Shown: positions 1-7,575 of the stretch, piece after piece
Layout: every line of letters begins with the position of its first letter
Position numbering within the stretch: the stretch's first letter is position 1
Source of the DNA: JAAFJT01 sp043772905
Lineage (GTDB): Bacteria > Bacteroidota > Bacteroidia > Chitinophagales > Saprospiraceae
Direction: 5' to 3'
Length of the DNA stretch: 41,997 nucleotides
Assembly: GCA_043772905.1 (NCBI GenBank)
Contig: JAYVFS010000111.1
Span: 1 to 41,997 of the forward strand
Position numbers and translations under genes: made by a program
The notes under the pieces: generated by a model
Database searches by the model: none
What the model was told of the DNA's origin: nothing
What the model saw: only the letters and a program-made list of their open reading frames with translations

Positions 1-78
1 GTTGAAAAATTGCGGTCGCTCAATAAATTAGAATCGAATGAATTGATTATCCCGAATCAGCTTTTGATACTCGAATAG
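1..78 (+). CDS. C-terminal end of a LysM-domain protein (partial)
   Basis: An open frame runs from the first base to a TAG at 76-78 and encodes 25 residues. They end in a pattern typical of the second half of a LysM peptidoglycan-binding repeat: LRSLNKL, then IIPNQLLIL. LysM repeats usually end this way, with a leucine-rich helix followed by a PGQ-like turn and a final strand. Only the tail is visible, so the rest of the protein is unknown. A terminator follows 28 bases after the stop. Confidence 0.55.
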   Translation, partial: VEKLRSLNKLESNELIIPNQLLILE

Positions 79-105
79 AAATAATGGTTTACAAAAAATG
101 TTCTC

Positions 106-145
106 AAAAGGGGTGTCTCGATTATATTCGATGACACCCTTTTTT
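106..145 (+). terminator. Intrinsic terminator after the LysM gene
   Basis: A hairpin with a GGGTGTC/GACACCC stem and an extra CGA/TCG pairing near the loop is followed by a run of T. It sits just downstream of the LysM stop codon. Confidence 0.75.
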
Positions 146-172
146 AAATCATACAATTAATACTTGCTTTCA

Positions 173-183
173 CCCCCTCAGTA
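173..183 (-). repeat. Intergenic copy of the TACTGAGGGGG word
   Basis: A five-G copy in the gap between the LysM terminator and the tRNA-Gly promoter. No gene overlaps it. Confidence 0.9.
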
Positions 184-282
184 AAAACGCTTTATTTTAA
201 CTAACATAACACATTGAAAATCAATACTTTAGATTGTATTCAATTATTTTTTGTATTTTTTTTAAAAAAACTAAAGCAAAAG

Positions 283-315
283 TTTGGACAAGTAATCTAT
301 AATCATCTATATTTG
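283..315 (+). promoter_or_regulatory. Promoter of tRNA-Gly
   Basis: TTTG at 283-286 and TATATTTG at 308-315 are separated by 21 bases. This fits the Bacteroidota primary sigma consensus TTTG-N19/21-TAnnTTTG. The expected start of transcription is near 322, about 36 bases before the tRNA. Confidence 0.75.
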
Positions 316-357
316 CACCGCAATCACAAATGAGTGGTTGTTGAAGTGAAATAATAA

Positions 358-430
<73 letters not shown>

Positions 431-455
431 CAGTTTCCACAACTAATTAGTTGGT

Positions 456-483
456 AGCCATCTTTTCAGATGGCTTTTTTTTT
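456..483 (+). terminator. Terminator after tRNA-Gly
   Basis: The stem AGCCATC/GATGGCT with a six-base loop is followed by nine T. Confidence 0.88.
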
Positions 484-511
484 GCGTTGGTGGTAACTTA
501 TTCTATATTTG
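481..511 (+). promoter_or_regulatory. Promoter of tRNA-Leu
   Basis: TTTG at 481-484 and TATATTTG at 504-511 have a spacing of exactly 19, a textbook Bacteroidota promoter. The tRNA begins 12 bases later. The -33 box overlaps the T-tract of the preceding terminator. Confidence 0.85.
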
Positions 512-522
512 CAGTTCGTATC

Positions 523-605
523 GCCCTGGTGGTGGAATGGTAGACACGCAGGACTTAAAATCCTGTGAGCTCACGCTCGTGCGGGTTCGAGTCCCGCCCG
601 GGGTA
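523..605 (+). tRNA. tRNA-Leu (anticodon UAA)
   Basis: An 83-base class II tRNA with a long variable arm (TGAGCTCACGCTCGTG region). The anticodon stem CAGGA/TCCTG encloses loop CTTAAAA with anticodon TAA. The T arm is GCGGG-TTCGAGT-CCCGC, and the acceptor GCCCTGG pairs with CCGGGGT through two G-U pairs. The discriminator is A. CCA is not encoded. Confidence 0.96.
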
Positions 606-617
606 CGAAAAAATAAA

Positions 618-654
618 AGTCCTTGTGAACAGTTCGTTTGCAAGGGCTTTTTTG
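618..654 (+). terminator. Terminator after tRNA-Leu
   Basis: The stem AGTCCTTG/CAAGGGCT contains one G-T pair and is followed by a T-run. Confidence 0.8.
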
Positions 655-768
655 TTTTGTTAAATAACTACTTGAAAAAATGTTCTTCATAACAGAAATA
701 CACTATTTTTACCTTCAAAACGATGCTATAAATGAATGATTTAAGTCATAAGAGAAACATTCACAGCA

Positions 769-780
769 CCCCCTCAGTAT
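769..780 (-). repeat. Intergenic copy of the ATACTGAGGGGG word
   Basis: A full 12-base consensus copy 26 bases before the ATG of the aminoacyl transferase gene, so probably in its leader. Confidence 0.9.
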
Positions 781-806
781 AATCTATGAAATAAGAAAAG
801 ATTGGT

Positions 807-1490
807 ATGACGAACGACATCAACGAAAAATTAAATCGCGAGCAATTATCGCTGACCGATTGGGAAAAACTCCTGTTAAACGGTTGGGATAGGGTAGGAG
901 AGAACTTCTTTCGCCGCCGCTTCGACTATTACACCGTTCCATTTGTTTTTGATGAAGTGGTGATGACTATGCAATTGATGCCGATTCGTTATCGCTTGTC
1001 ACCTGATTTTGTTTTCACTAAAAGCCAACGCGCAATTATTAAACGTAATGCCGATTTAGTTAGAGTCTATCGCCCCGCAGTTATTACAGATGAAAAAATA
1101 GCTTTATTTGATGCGTGGTATGCACATCGGTTCAATCGGTTAGCGAGCATTTATACGTGGGTTTCAGACGACCATAAGCCCTTCCCGATGTATGAAGTCT
1201 GTCTTTACAAGTATGACCGCCTTGTGGCATGTAGTTTTTTTGATATAACACCCCATTTGCAATACAGTACAACGGCGTTTTATGACCCTACCGAAATGAA
1301 GCGCAGTTTAGGCACTTTCACCCTGCTTTGTGAAATCCAACATGGTTTATCGAATCATAAAAAATATCACTACCCAGGTCATGCCTACGCCCAAAGTTCT
1401 ATGTACGACTACAAAAAAAAGATGAACAATGCCGAACATTTCGATTGGGATAGGAAAAAATGGCTGAGTTTAGACAGGTATGCCTTCTGA
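807..1490 (+). CDS. Arginyl/leucyl-tRNA--protein transferase-like protein (Ate1/Bpt family)
   Basis: The 227-residue product resembles the C-terminal domain of Ate1/Bpt enzymes, which move an amino acid from a tRNA to the N-terminus of a protein and so create a degradation signal. The family-like stretch is near residues 140-210: the segment CSFFDITP, then STTAFYDPTE, then SLGTFTLLCEI, and last YHYPGHAY near an SSMYDYKK segment. The length is close to bacterial Bpt (about 240). The N-terminal cysteine-rich part of Ate1 is not evident, so substrate choice cannot be called. Its 3' end overlaps the convergent gene at 1470-1886 by 21 bases. The assignment is from recalled family patterns, not a search. 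Confidence 0.75.
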   Translation: MTNDINEKLNREQLSLTDWEKLLLNGWDRVGENFFRRRFDYYTVPFVFDEVVMTMQLMPIRYRLSPDFVFTKSQRAIIKRNADLVRVYRPAVITDEKIALFDAWYAHRFNRLASIYTWVSDDHKPFPMYEVCLYKYDRLVACSFFDITPHLQYSTTAFYDPTEMKRSLGTFTLLCEIQHGLSNHKKYHYPGHAYAQSSMYDYKKKMNNAEHFDWDRKKWLSLDRYAF

Positions 1491-1886
1491 AAAAATTTCT
1501 ATCAAAATACCCCGATTCAAGAAAATATAAGCCAAAGCAGATATAAATATCGGTATAAAAATCCACTGCATTATCCACAAGGCTGCTAAAACAATTGTTG
1601 GCGAAATCGGCAGCACCATCCAAAACCACTCCGTTTTTCCACTCCCTTTCATGCGTGCATTAAGCGGGCTGTAAACGGTGTGTAGAAACTGTTCGATGTT
1701 GCGAGCAAAAAAGAATTTGGCGGCAAAAATCTCATAAGTGTAGCCACGCAGCGTGTTTTCGATGCCCTTTGTTCTGTTTTCGACACTTTTTGCGATGCCT
1801 ATTTTGTAGCGAAATAAGTAGCGTGAATTGCCTAAAACATAGATGTAACGATAATCGAGCTTTGACAGCTCCCTCAGTATAAACAT
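1470..1886 (-). CDS. Membrane-anchored GIY-YIG-like (T5orf172/MUG113) protein
   Basis: The 138 residues fall into two parts. Residues 13-90 carry a GIY-YIG-superfamily pattern of the T5orf172/MUG113 type: YIYVLG, YKIGIA, an arginine in ENRTKG, a glutamate in NIEQFLH and the closing TEWFW. Residues 91-130 form one or two hydrophobic segments and are probably membrane-spanning. A nuclease-like domain followed by a membrane anchor is unusual. A -7 element TATATTTG lies on the minus strand at 1909-1916. The dispersed word occurs at 1871-1880 in a three-G form and encodes residues 3-5 (ILR). The function is not known. Confidence 0.7.
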   Translation of the reverse strand: MFILRELSKLDYRYIYVLGNSRYLFRYKIGIAKSVENRTKGIENTLRGYTYEIFAAKFFFARNIEQFLHTVYSPLNARMKGSGKTEWFWMVLPISPTIVLAALWIMQWIFIPIFISALAYIFLNRGILIEIFSEGIPV

Positions 1887-1908
1887 ATTTTCCCTTTTAA
1901 TTGTGGTG

Positions 1909-1916
1909 CAAATATA
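1909..1916 (-). promoter_or_regulatory. -7 promoter element for the GIY-YIG-like gene
   Basis: TATATTTG on the minus strand matches TAnnTTTG, 22 bases before the start codon. No TTTG is found at the usual -33 distance. Confidence 0.45.
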
Positions 1917-2044
1917 CCACTTTTAGTTTTTAATACATATTGTTTGAAACAAATAATTTTATGTAAAAATAAATATTAAGTTATTTTATTTTTAAATACA
2001 AAAACTGTACTAATTTTAAGTCGTTTAATGACAACGACTTATAA

Positions 2045-2722
2045 ATGTCAAAATCTAAGAATTTTAATAAAGAAAATCAGAGGTTACCAGATAGGCGAAT
2101 CCTAATACTTGTCATATTGATTATATGCTTTTTGTTTCGTCAGAACATCTACCGTTCTTCGGTGGTCTATCGCGTTGTTCAAGAGCGTATTGCAGATACC
2201 CTTATAGATGCTTATTTTGAGCGTTTCATCTTGACACACCCAGGCGTTTATGACCGAAAATTCAATAATATTGACAACATAATCCATGTTTCACTTAAAG
2301 TAACTGCCGATGCATTGAATTTTAAAGGTGAGCCAACTTTGAAAACAGACCCCCTCAGTATATTGAGAGTTGGAGAGGCGAATAGTGAAGGTTATGCGTC
2401 ATTTTTCAAGGTTGTTTGTACGTATCTTATCAAGCGTTACCATTTTTCAGGAACCTATACTTGTAATCAATTTATTGCTGAAAGGACTCGGAATGGAATA
2501 AACCTTCAAGATGCTATTCACACACCCACTGGCGGTTCACTCTTTAATAGAAATCGTGATATTATTGCTATAATGAATTTACAGACAGGGGAACGACGAT
2601 TTGTTGACCCTGTGATTTATGAACAATTTAATATAGTTGACATTATTGTGACCAACGAGAAAAGTGTTTCTTCTAAAAGAGCGCGGATGAAATCAAGGCT
2701 TTTTGGTGGACATCAACGTTAA
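2045..2722 (+). CDS. Membrane-anchored protein, possibly a degenerate transglutaminase-like fold
   Basis: The 225-residue product has a basic N-terminus, one membrane segment at about residues 18-31 (LILVILIICFLF) and an outer domain. Around residues 110-200 it contains GEANSEGYASFFKVVCTYL, then later RFVDPVIYE. This layout recalls transglutaminase-like domains, where a Cys in a GxCxxYA-like turn begins a helix and a later W/F-x-DP follows. The residue at the usual Cys position appears to be Ser or Glu, so it would be inactive. The resemblance is weak and I would file the gene as hypothetical. A five-G copy of the dispersed word at 2350-2361 encodes DPLSIL. Confidence 0.6.
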   Translation: MSKSKNFNKENQRLPDRRILILVILIICFLFRQNIYRSSVVYRVVQERIADTLIDAYFERFILTHPGVYDRKFNNIDNIIHVSLKVTADALNFKGEPTLKTDPLSILRVGEANSEGYASFFKVVCTYLIKRYHFSGTYTCNQFIAERTRNGINLQDAIHTPTGGSLFNRNRDIIAIMNLQTGERRFVDPVIYEQFNIVDIIVTNEKSVSSKRARMKSRLFGGHQR

Positions 2723-2760
2723 TAATAGTCAAATAAAGAAAAATAAGCCTCATTTCAGCC

Positions 2761-3192
2761 TTGATAATGTTACTTTTGAACCAATTTTATCATAAAACCG
2801 TATTGTTAAGCATACTAAGATTTAAACAAATGCCACTACCCATGAAATATCTTTTTTGTACGTTTCTTTTTTGCGCTTTTTGGGGGTCGCTACAAGCGGC
2901 GCAACCGACTTTTGCACAGGATACGTGCATCATTCCCTCTGCCATCACGCCCAACGATGATGGTCAACACGATGAATTTGTCATTCCGTGCATTGCCAAA
3001 GACCATACAAACGAGAGCGAGTTGTGGATTTTTACACAATGGGGCGAGCGTATTTTGTATGCCAAACCTTATACAAATGGTTGGCGTGGCGATACAAAAG
3101 GGCTGCCGTTGCCCGATGGCACTTACTATTATATTTTTAGGTTGAACACAAGGTCTGTCACGCAACGCGGGTTTGTCGCTATTTTTCGATAA
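2761..3192 (+). CDS. Secreted protein made almost only of a CHU_C (type IX secretion type-B) sorting domain
   Basis: After a signal peptide, the mature part matches the gliding-motility-associated C-terminal domain: SAITPNDDGQHDEFVI, then IFTQWGERILY, then NGWRGDTKG and LPLPDGTYYYIF, ending RGFVAIFR. This domain normally sits at the end of large exported proteins and directs them through the type IX system to the surface. Here there is little else before it. Translation may start at 2761 (143 residues), but ATG codons at 2830 or 2842 put the signal peptide (MKYLFCTFLFCAFW) at the true N-terminus and are more likely. The PorP-family gene follows directly. Confidence 0.85.
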   Translation: MIMLLLNQFYHKTVLLSILRFKQMPLPMKYLFCTFLFCAFWGSLQAAQPTFAQDTCIIPSAITPNDDGQHDEFVIPCIAKDHTNESELWIFTQWGERILYAKPYTNGWRGDTKGLPLPDGTYYYIFRLNTRSVTQRGFVAIFR

Positions 3193-3222
3193 TTGTTCAA
3201 CCATACAAAACAGCATAATTCA

Positions 3223-4194
3223 ATGAATATCAAGCATTTTTACATAAAAATTCTATTTGTTTTGCTTTTTTTTAGTGCATATACTGAGGGGGTGATTGCA
3301 CAACAAGAAAGCAACAGGACGCTGTTTATGTTCAATCCGTGGGCGGTCAATCCTGCAGCAGCGGGTTATCGGGATTTGCCAACGGTTTTGTTACACCATC
3401 GTTCCCAATGGTTGGGCTTTAATGGTGCGCCTACTTTTCAAGCGATACATATTAGTACACCTGCTTTTCGTTCAAAACGGTTTGGGGTGAGTACAAGTCT
3501 GACCAACAACCGTGCAGGGTATTTCCGAAATCAAACAGGTACTTTGGCTATGTCATATAGTCTGATAAAAACAGGAAATTTTGCTATCCGAATGGGTTTA
3601 CAAGGCTCTTTGCGTCGTTTTACAACCCGTTTTGACCAAGCAGACGATATTTTGGTGCTGCAAGCCGACCGTTCTATTCCGCCACGTTTGTCCTCACGAT
3701 ATTTCGAAAATGTCGGTTTTGGTGCTTTGGCGACTTATAGAGAGTCATATTTTGGTGTAAGTGTACCTTTTTATTTGCCTAATGTCATTGGCATTAATCC
3801 ATATTCTCCTGCGACGGCTTTGGAATCGCCTCATTTTTATCTCATGGGTGGTTTGGCTTTTCAAGCAGCAGAAGGCATCACATTAAAGCCACAGTTTATG
3901 TTTAAATACGTCAAAAATGCGCCTTGGAATATAGAATCGAATCTAAGTGCGACTGTAAAAGAGAAAATAACCTTAGGCGTTTCCTATCGAGCAGGACGGA
4001 CAAATATTGTAGGGATTGGAGAATCCGCTTCTATGACTTTTATGTTGCAAATGAGCGACCGCATGGCTTTGGGCGGAGCTTATGATTGGATTTTATCGCA
4101 AATTGGTCAATTTTCTTATGGCAGTTTTGAGGTTTTGATGCGGTATGATTTGAAGACGAAGGAGGTGAAATTGAGTAATCCACGGGGGGTTTGA
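3223..4194 (+). CDS. PorP/SprF family type IX secretion outer-membrane protein
   Basis: The gene encodes 323 residues from the ATG at 3223; an upstream TTG at 3193 is in frame but would put ten extra residues before the signal peptide. After a signal peptide (FVLLFFSAYTEGVIAQQ) comes the family opening: LFMFNPWAVNPAAAGYRDLPTV, then HRSQWLGFNGAP and FQAIHISTP. Repeated amphipathic strands follow, as in a beta-barrel. PorP/SprF proteins work with type IX secretion and often sit beside proteins carrying CHU_C domains, as here. A copy of the dispersed word at 3281-3292 encodes YTEGV at the end of the signal peptide, where sequence constraint is low. Confidence 0.9.
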   Translation: MNIKHFYIKILFVLLFFSAYTEGVIAQQESNRTLFMFNPWAVNPAAAGYRDLPTVLLHHRSQWLGFNGAPTFQAIHISTPAFRSKRFGVSTSLTNNRAGYFRNQTGTLAMSYSLIKTGNFAIRMGLQGSLRRFTTRFDQADDILVLQADRSIPPRLSSRYFENVGFGALATYRESYFGVSVPFYLPNVIGINPYSPATALESPHFYLMGGLAFQAAEGITLKPQFMFKYVKNAPWNIESNLSATVKEKITLGVSYRAGRTNIVGIGESASMTFMLQMSDRMALGGAYDWILSQIGQFSYGSFEVLMRYDLKTKEVKLSNPRGV

Positions 4195-4196
4195 AA

Positions 4197-5192
4197 TCAA
4201 ACCATCTCAAACACCTCTGAATAATGTGCTTCAATCTCATCTAAAACCTGAAATACTGAGGGGGCATCATTGAGCGTCACCAACTTCATTCTGAATGGTT
4301 TGATGTTGGGCAAACCTCTGAAATAATTGGTGTAGTGTTGACGGGTTTCCAACAAGCCTAATTTTTCACCTTTCCATTCGATGGCACGATAAAGATGTTT
4401 GCGAACGGCTTCCACACGCTCTGATACTGAGGGGGGGGCAATGAGTTCGCCTGTGGCAAAAAAGTGCTTGATTTCTCTGAAAATCCAAGGATAACCTATG
4501 GCGGCACGACCTATCATCATACCGTCCACGTCGTAGCGGTTGCGGTATTCGAGGGCTTTTTGAGGGCTGTCAATGTCGCCGTTTCCGAAAATCGGAATGT
4601 TCATACGTGGATTGTTTCTCACTTTTGAAATCCATGACCAATCGGCTTCACCTTTGTACATCTGTTTGCGGGTACGTGCATGTATTGTAAGTGCTTGAAT
4701 ACCAACGTCTTGTAAGCGTTCAGCGACTTCGACGATGTTAATCGTCGCATCGTCCCAACCCAAACGGGTTTTCACAGTAACAGGTTTTGACGTAGATTTG
4801 ACAACGGCTGCCGTCAATTCTATCATTTTAGGAATGTCTTGAAGTAAGCCCGCACCTGCCATTTTGCAAGCGACTTTAGCAACGGGACAACCGTAATTGA
4901 TGTCAATAACGTCAGGGTTTGCCGCCTCCACTATTGCGGCAGCCCGTATCATGGAGTCCAATTGACCGCCAAAGTATTGGATACCAATGGGTCTTTCGTA
5001 ATCGAAAATATCGAGTTTTTTCAGACTTGTCTTAGCATCATATATCAATCCATCGCTTGAAATAAACTCGGTGTACATCATATCTGCGCCCAATTCCTTG
5101 CACAAAGCACGGAACGGTGGGTCACTCACGTCTTCCATTGGAGCGAGTAGGAGAGGGAATTTGCCTATTTCGACGTTGCCTATTTTTACCAT
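4197..5192 (-). CDS. dusB: tRNA-dihydrouridine synthase DusB
   Basis: The 331-residue protein has all Dus landmarks: the flavin-site start LAPMEDVSDPPFR, then MMYTEFISSDGL, NYGCPVAKV with the expected catalytic Cys at residue 102, KTRLGWDD, HARTRKQMYKGEADW, GNGDI and the phosphate-binding GRAAIGYPWIF. It reduces particular uridines in the tRNA D-loop using FMN and NADPH. Length and order are normal. Two copies of the dispersed word lie inside it: 4253-4264 encodes APSV, and 4424-4438, with an eight-G run, encodes APPSV. It converges on the PorP gene with a two-base gap. A -7 element TAAATTTG lies at 5265-5272 on the minus strand. Confidence 0.96.
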   Translation of the reverse strand: MVKIGNVEIGKFPLLLAPMEDVSDPPFRALCKELGADMMYTEFISSDGLIYDAKTSLKKLDIFDYERPIGIQYFGGQLDSMIRAAAIVEAANPDVIDINYGCPVAKVACKMAGAGLLQDIPKMIELTAAVVKSTSKPVTVKTRLGWDDATINIVEVAERLQDVGIQALTIHARTRKQMYKGEADWSWISKVRNNPRMNIPIFGNGDIDSPQKALEYRNRYDVDGMMIGRAAIGYPWIFREIKHFFATGELIAPPSVSERVEAVRKHLYRAIEWKGEKLGLLETRQHYTNYFRGLPNIKPFRMKLVTLNDAPSVFQVLDEIEAHYSEVFEMV

Positions 5193-5494
5193 TTAATTAT
5201 TCGTTATTCGGATATTGTGTGTTGGGATAATCGGTTATTTTGATGCGTTTTTGATATTACGGCGCAAATTTACGAATAACAAGTAACAATTACGAATTTT
5301 GATAAAAAGTAAGAAACACCTAAATCTCCGAAAACGGAACTGCCTTTCTAAATGAAGCAGAATGATATAAAATTTATTCGTGTTATTCGTGTTATTCGTG
5401 TCAGCTAAATAATTCAAAAATCTTATTTACCTTTGTGGACTTTTTAGAAAACAAATAACGTCATAGAAGGCACACACACTATTTTATTCTGAAC
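5193..5494. other. Intergenic region between dusB and the lipoprotein gene
   Basis: This 302-base AT-rich gap holds divergent promoters: TAAATTTG at 5265-5272 (minus) and TACCTTTG at 5428-5435 (plus), both lacking a clear -33 box. It also holds a 9-base tandem repeat at 5374-5400. I see no further gene in it. Confidence 0.6.
5374..5400. repeat. Three tandem copies of TTATTCGTG
   Basis: Three perfect 9-base units are joined head to tail. The TTCGTG vocabulary also appears in the inverted repeat at 12665-12730. Confidence 0.85.
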
Positions 5495-6268
5495 ATGAGA
5501 AAGACATTATTTTTAGGAGCTGCACTACTTCTTTTCGCCGGCTGTAAAAGCGAAAATGAATGCCGCATTGTTGGCAAATGGCAGGCGTTACAATTGATGG
5601 AATGCGACAATGTTGTACCGATTCAAACAGAGTTGGTGGACATTGAGTTTATGTCTAACGGCAAATATATTTTCAATTCAACACTCAATATTAAAGAGGA
5701 AGGCAATTATCACATCCGTAAAAATTTCCTTTTTACACAGGACAAAATGCGTGAAAAAGCACCTGAAAAGGCTGTTTTGATTCAATCTATTGAAGATGAT
5801 ACTTTGGTGTTGCAAATGAGTTATAAGGGGAAAGACCAATGGTTGACTTTGGTTAAGGAAGGTGCGACTGAAAAAGTAAAGGATAATATAAACGCTCAAG
5901 CAGTTGCGGATGTAACAGGGACGCCTACTGCAGTGGCTTCAACCAATTTGGTAATTAATCCTTTGGATTCTATACAGAAAGCTGAAGAAAAAAAGATACA
6001 AGAAGCAGCTGATAAAGAAGCGGAACGCAAAAAAGAAGAAGCTGCCGCCGATAAAAAACGTGAAGCAGAGGCTGACCGTAAACGCGAAGCTGCAAAAAAA
6101 GAATCAAGTAGCAGTTCACCGGCTGAAGCCTATAAAAAACGAGAAGCTAAACGCATAGTAGAAGAACGTAAAGCTAAAGAACAAGCCGAAAAGAAAGCAG
6201 CCATATTTCGTAAGGAATATGCTCAAAGGGAAGCCGAAAGGAAAAAAAGTGAAGCTCGAAAAAATTAA
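5495..6268 (+). CDS. Lipoprotein with lipocalin-like domain and charged coiled-coil tail
   Basis: The 257-residue product begins with a lipoprotein signal ending LLFAGC (Cys17). Residues about 22-125 look like a small lipocalin-like beta domain (IVGKWQALQLM, FMSNGKYIFNS, GNYHIRKNFLF, DTLVLQMSYKG), common in Bacteroidota lipoproteins. Residues about 160-257 are rich in Lys, Glu and Ala (KEAERKKEEAAADKKREAE and similar) and should form a long coiled coil. The ppa start codon follows after two bases, so the two genes are probably co-transcribed. The function is unknown. Confidence 0.8.
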   Translation: MRKTLFLGAALLLFAGCKSENECRIVGKWQALQLMECDNVVPIQTELVDIEFMSNGKYIFNSTLNIKEEGNYHIRKNFLFTQDKMREKAPEKAVLIQSIEDDTLVLQMSYKGKDQWLTLVKEGATEKVKDNINAQAVADVTGTPTAVASTNLVINPLDSIQKAEEKKIQEAADKEAERKKEEAAADKKREAEADRKREAAKKESSSSSPAEAYKKREAKRIVEERKAKEQAEKKAAIFRKEYAQREAERKKSEARKN

Positions 6269-6270
6269 AA

Positions 6271-6810
6271 ATGATGATAATGAAACACCCTTGGCATGAT
6301 GTTCCTGTCGGCAAAACGCCTCCTTCCATTGTTAATGCGATTATTGAAATTCCGAAAGGTTCCCGAGCTAAATATGAGGTTGATAAGGACTCTGGTTTGA
6401 TAAAACTCGACCGTGTACTGAGGGGGTCAATGATGTATCCCTTGCATTATGGTATCATTCCACAGACTTTGTTTGACGATGGCGACCCATTGGATATTTT
6501 AGTTTTGATGCAAGTGACTGTTGTGCCTTTGACATTGGTATCCTGTCGTGTGATTGGGGTGATGCGCATGATTGACCAAGGCGTAGAAGACGATAAAATT
6601 TTAGCGGTTGCTGAAAATGACCCCTCAGTATCGGGCATTTTTGACGTATCGGATTTGTCGGAAAGTTTGAAGTCAGAATTGAAAGACTTTTTTGAAAATT
6701 ATACTGTTTTAGAAGGGAAAACGGTGAAAATCACGGGTTTTTTAAATAGAGAAGAAGCGGCGAATACCATTGAATATAGCTGTAAACTCTATGACCAAAA
6801 ATTCCATTAA
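6271..6810 (+). CDS. ppa: Family I inorganic pyrophosphatase
   Basis: The 179-residue protein shows the soluble pyrophosphatase pattern: EIPKGSRAKYEVDKDSG, then MMYPLHYGIIPQT, and the metal-binding signature DGDPLDIL (Asp70, Asp72, Asp75). It hydrolyses pyrophosphate to phosphate and pulls biosynthetic reactions forward. The start is uncertain between three Met codons in the first four residues. Two copies of the dispersed word lie inside this short gene in opposite orientations: 6415-6426 encodes VLRGS and 6621-6631 encodes DPSV. Its last 69 bases overlap the convergent protease gene. Confidence 0.96.
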   Translation: MMIMKHPWHDVPVGKTPPSIVNAIIEIPKGSRAKYEVDKDSGLIKLDRVLRGSMMYPLHYGIIPQTLFDDGDPLDILVLMQVTVVPLTLVSCRVIGVMRMIDQGVEDDKILAVAENDPSVSGIFDVSDLSESLKSELKDFFENYTVLEGKTVKITGFLNREEAANTIEYSCKLYDQKFH

Positions 6811-7572
6811 TTGGTCAAATGCAAAGCCGACCATGCTTGGTAAAATGGATAAAAAGAGCAGTATTTTCTCAAAATCAAGGTTATTGAAAAAACGTTTGCC
6901 CTCAATCCAGTTGACTTTGGTTTCTGAAATTTGAAGAAGTAAAACGAAACTGACGTACCCAACGATGCCTAACCAAAGGGATACGAAAATTAAAGAGGGG
7001 ACTGCGGGGAATTGGTGTTGATAGCGGCTAATATCGGATAAAACACCTTCTGTCATGATGTCTTTGACTATGAGTATCAAATTGAAAAAACCAAAAACGA
7101 TTAGAAACGTACCCGCCCAACCTGACTTGAGCAACATGAAAATAACGAAAAGTAAAACGTAAATGCCGACTTGTATATTGGAAAGAATCATTTCATCATC
7201 TATCATTTTCACTGTTAAAAACATCAATATAGACAAAGATATCAAGGTGGATATGACAAATTCGGGCATTTTGCTGATGATTCGACCAATATAAACAAAC
7301 AGAAAAGCGGCTGATATTGAGAAAATATTACCACCCAACAATATCAAAAACGGACTCCCACCTCTCGTACAGGCATATAAACATGGACAATCAGGTGCAA
7401 GGGTGAAGCCCGATACCTCACCGTTGCTTAGGACTGCACCGACCGAATGACCCAACTCATGTAAAATAGAAGCGAAAATACTGAGGGGGTCTAAAAGGGT
7501 ACTGTTCAATTGATTGATAAACAGAAAGAGGACGGCTATGGTCAATACTCTGATTGTTAATAGGTTTTTCAT
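6742..7572 (-). CDS. M50B-like membrane protein with HExxH (paralogue 1)
   Basis: The 276-residue multi-pass membrane protein has HELGHSVGA at residues 38-46, the zinc-binding HExxH of M50-type intramembrane proteases. A Cys-rich segment (APDCPCLYAC) follows, then several hydrophobic helices. The second metal-ligand motif of site-2 proteases (NxxPxPxLDG) is not visible, so activity is uncertain. It is closely related in layout to the upstream gene at 7576-8247, which starts a likely two-gene operon with a three-base gap. The dispersed word at 7478-7489 encodes DPLSI just before HELGH. The last 69 bases overlap ppa on the other strand. Confidence 0.8.
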   Translation of the reverse strand: MKNLLTIRVLTIAVLFLFINQLNSTLLDPLSIFASILHELGHSVGAVLSNGEVSGFTLAPDCPCLYACTRGGSPFLILLGGNIFSISAAFLFVYIGRIISKMPEFVISTLISLSILMFLTVKMIDDEMILSNIQVGIYVLLFVIFMLLKSGWAGTFLIVFGFFNLILIVKDIMTEGVLSDISRYQHQFPAVPSLIFVSLWLGIVGYVSFVLLLQISETKVNWIEGKRFFNNLDFEKILLFLSILPSMVGFAFDQLMEFLVIEFTAIFNGIRRFFSI

Positions 7573-7575
7573 CTC

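Noticed and set aside
3193..3222. TTG start for the PorP-family gene
   Set aside because: It would place ten polar residues before the signal peptide; ATG at 3223 is better.
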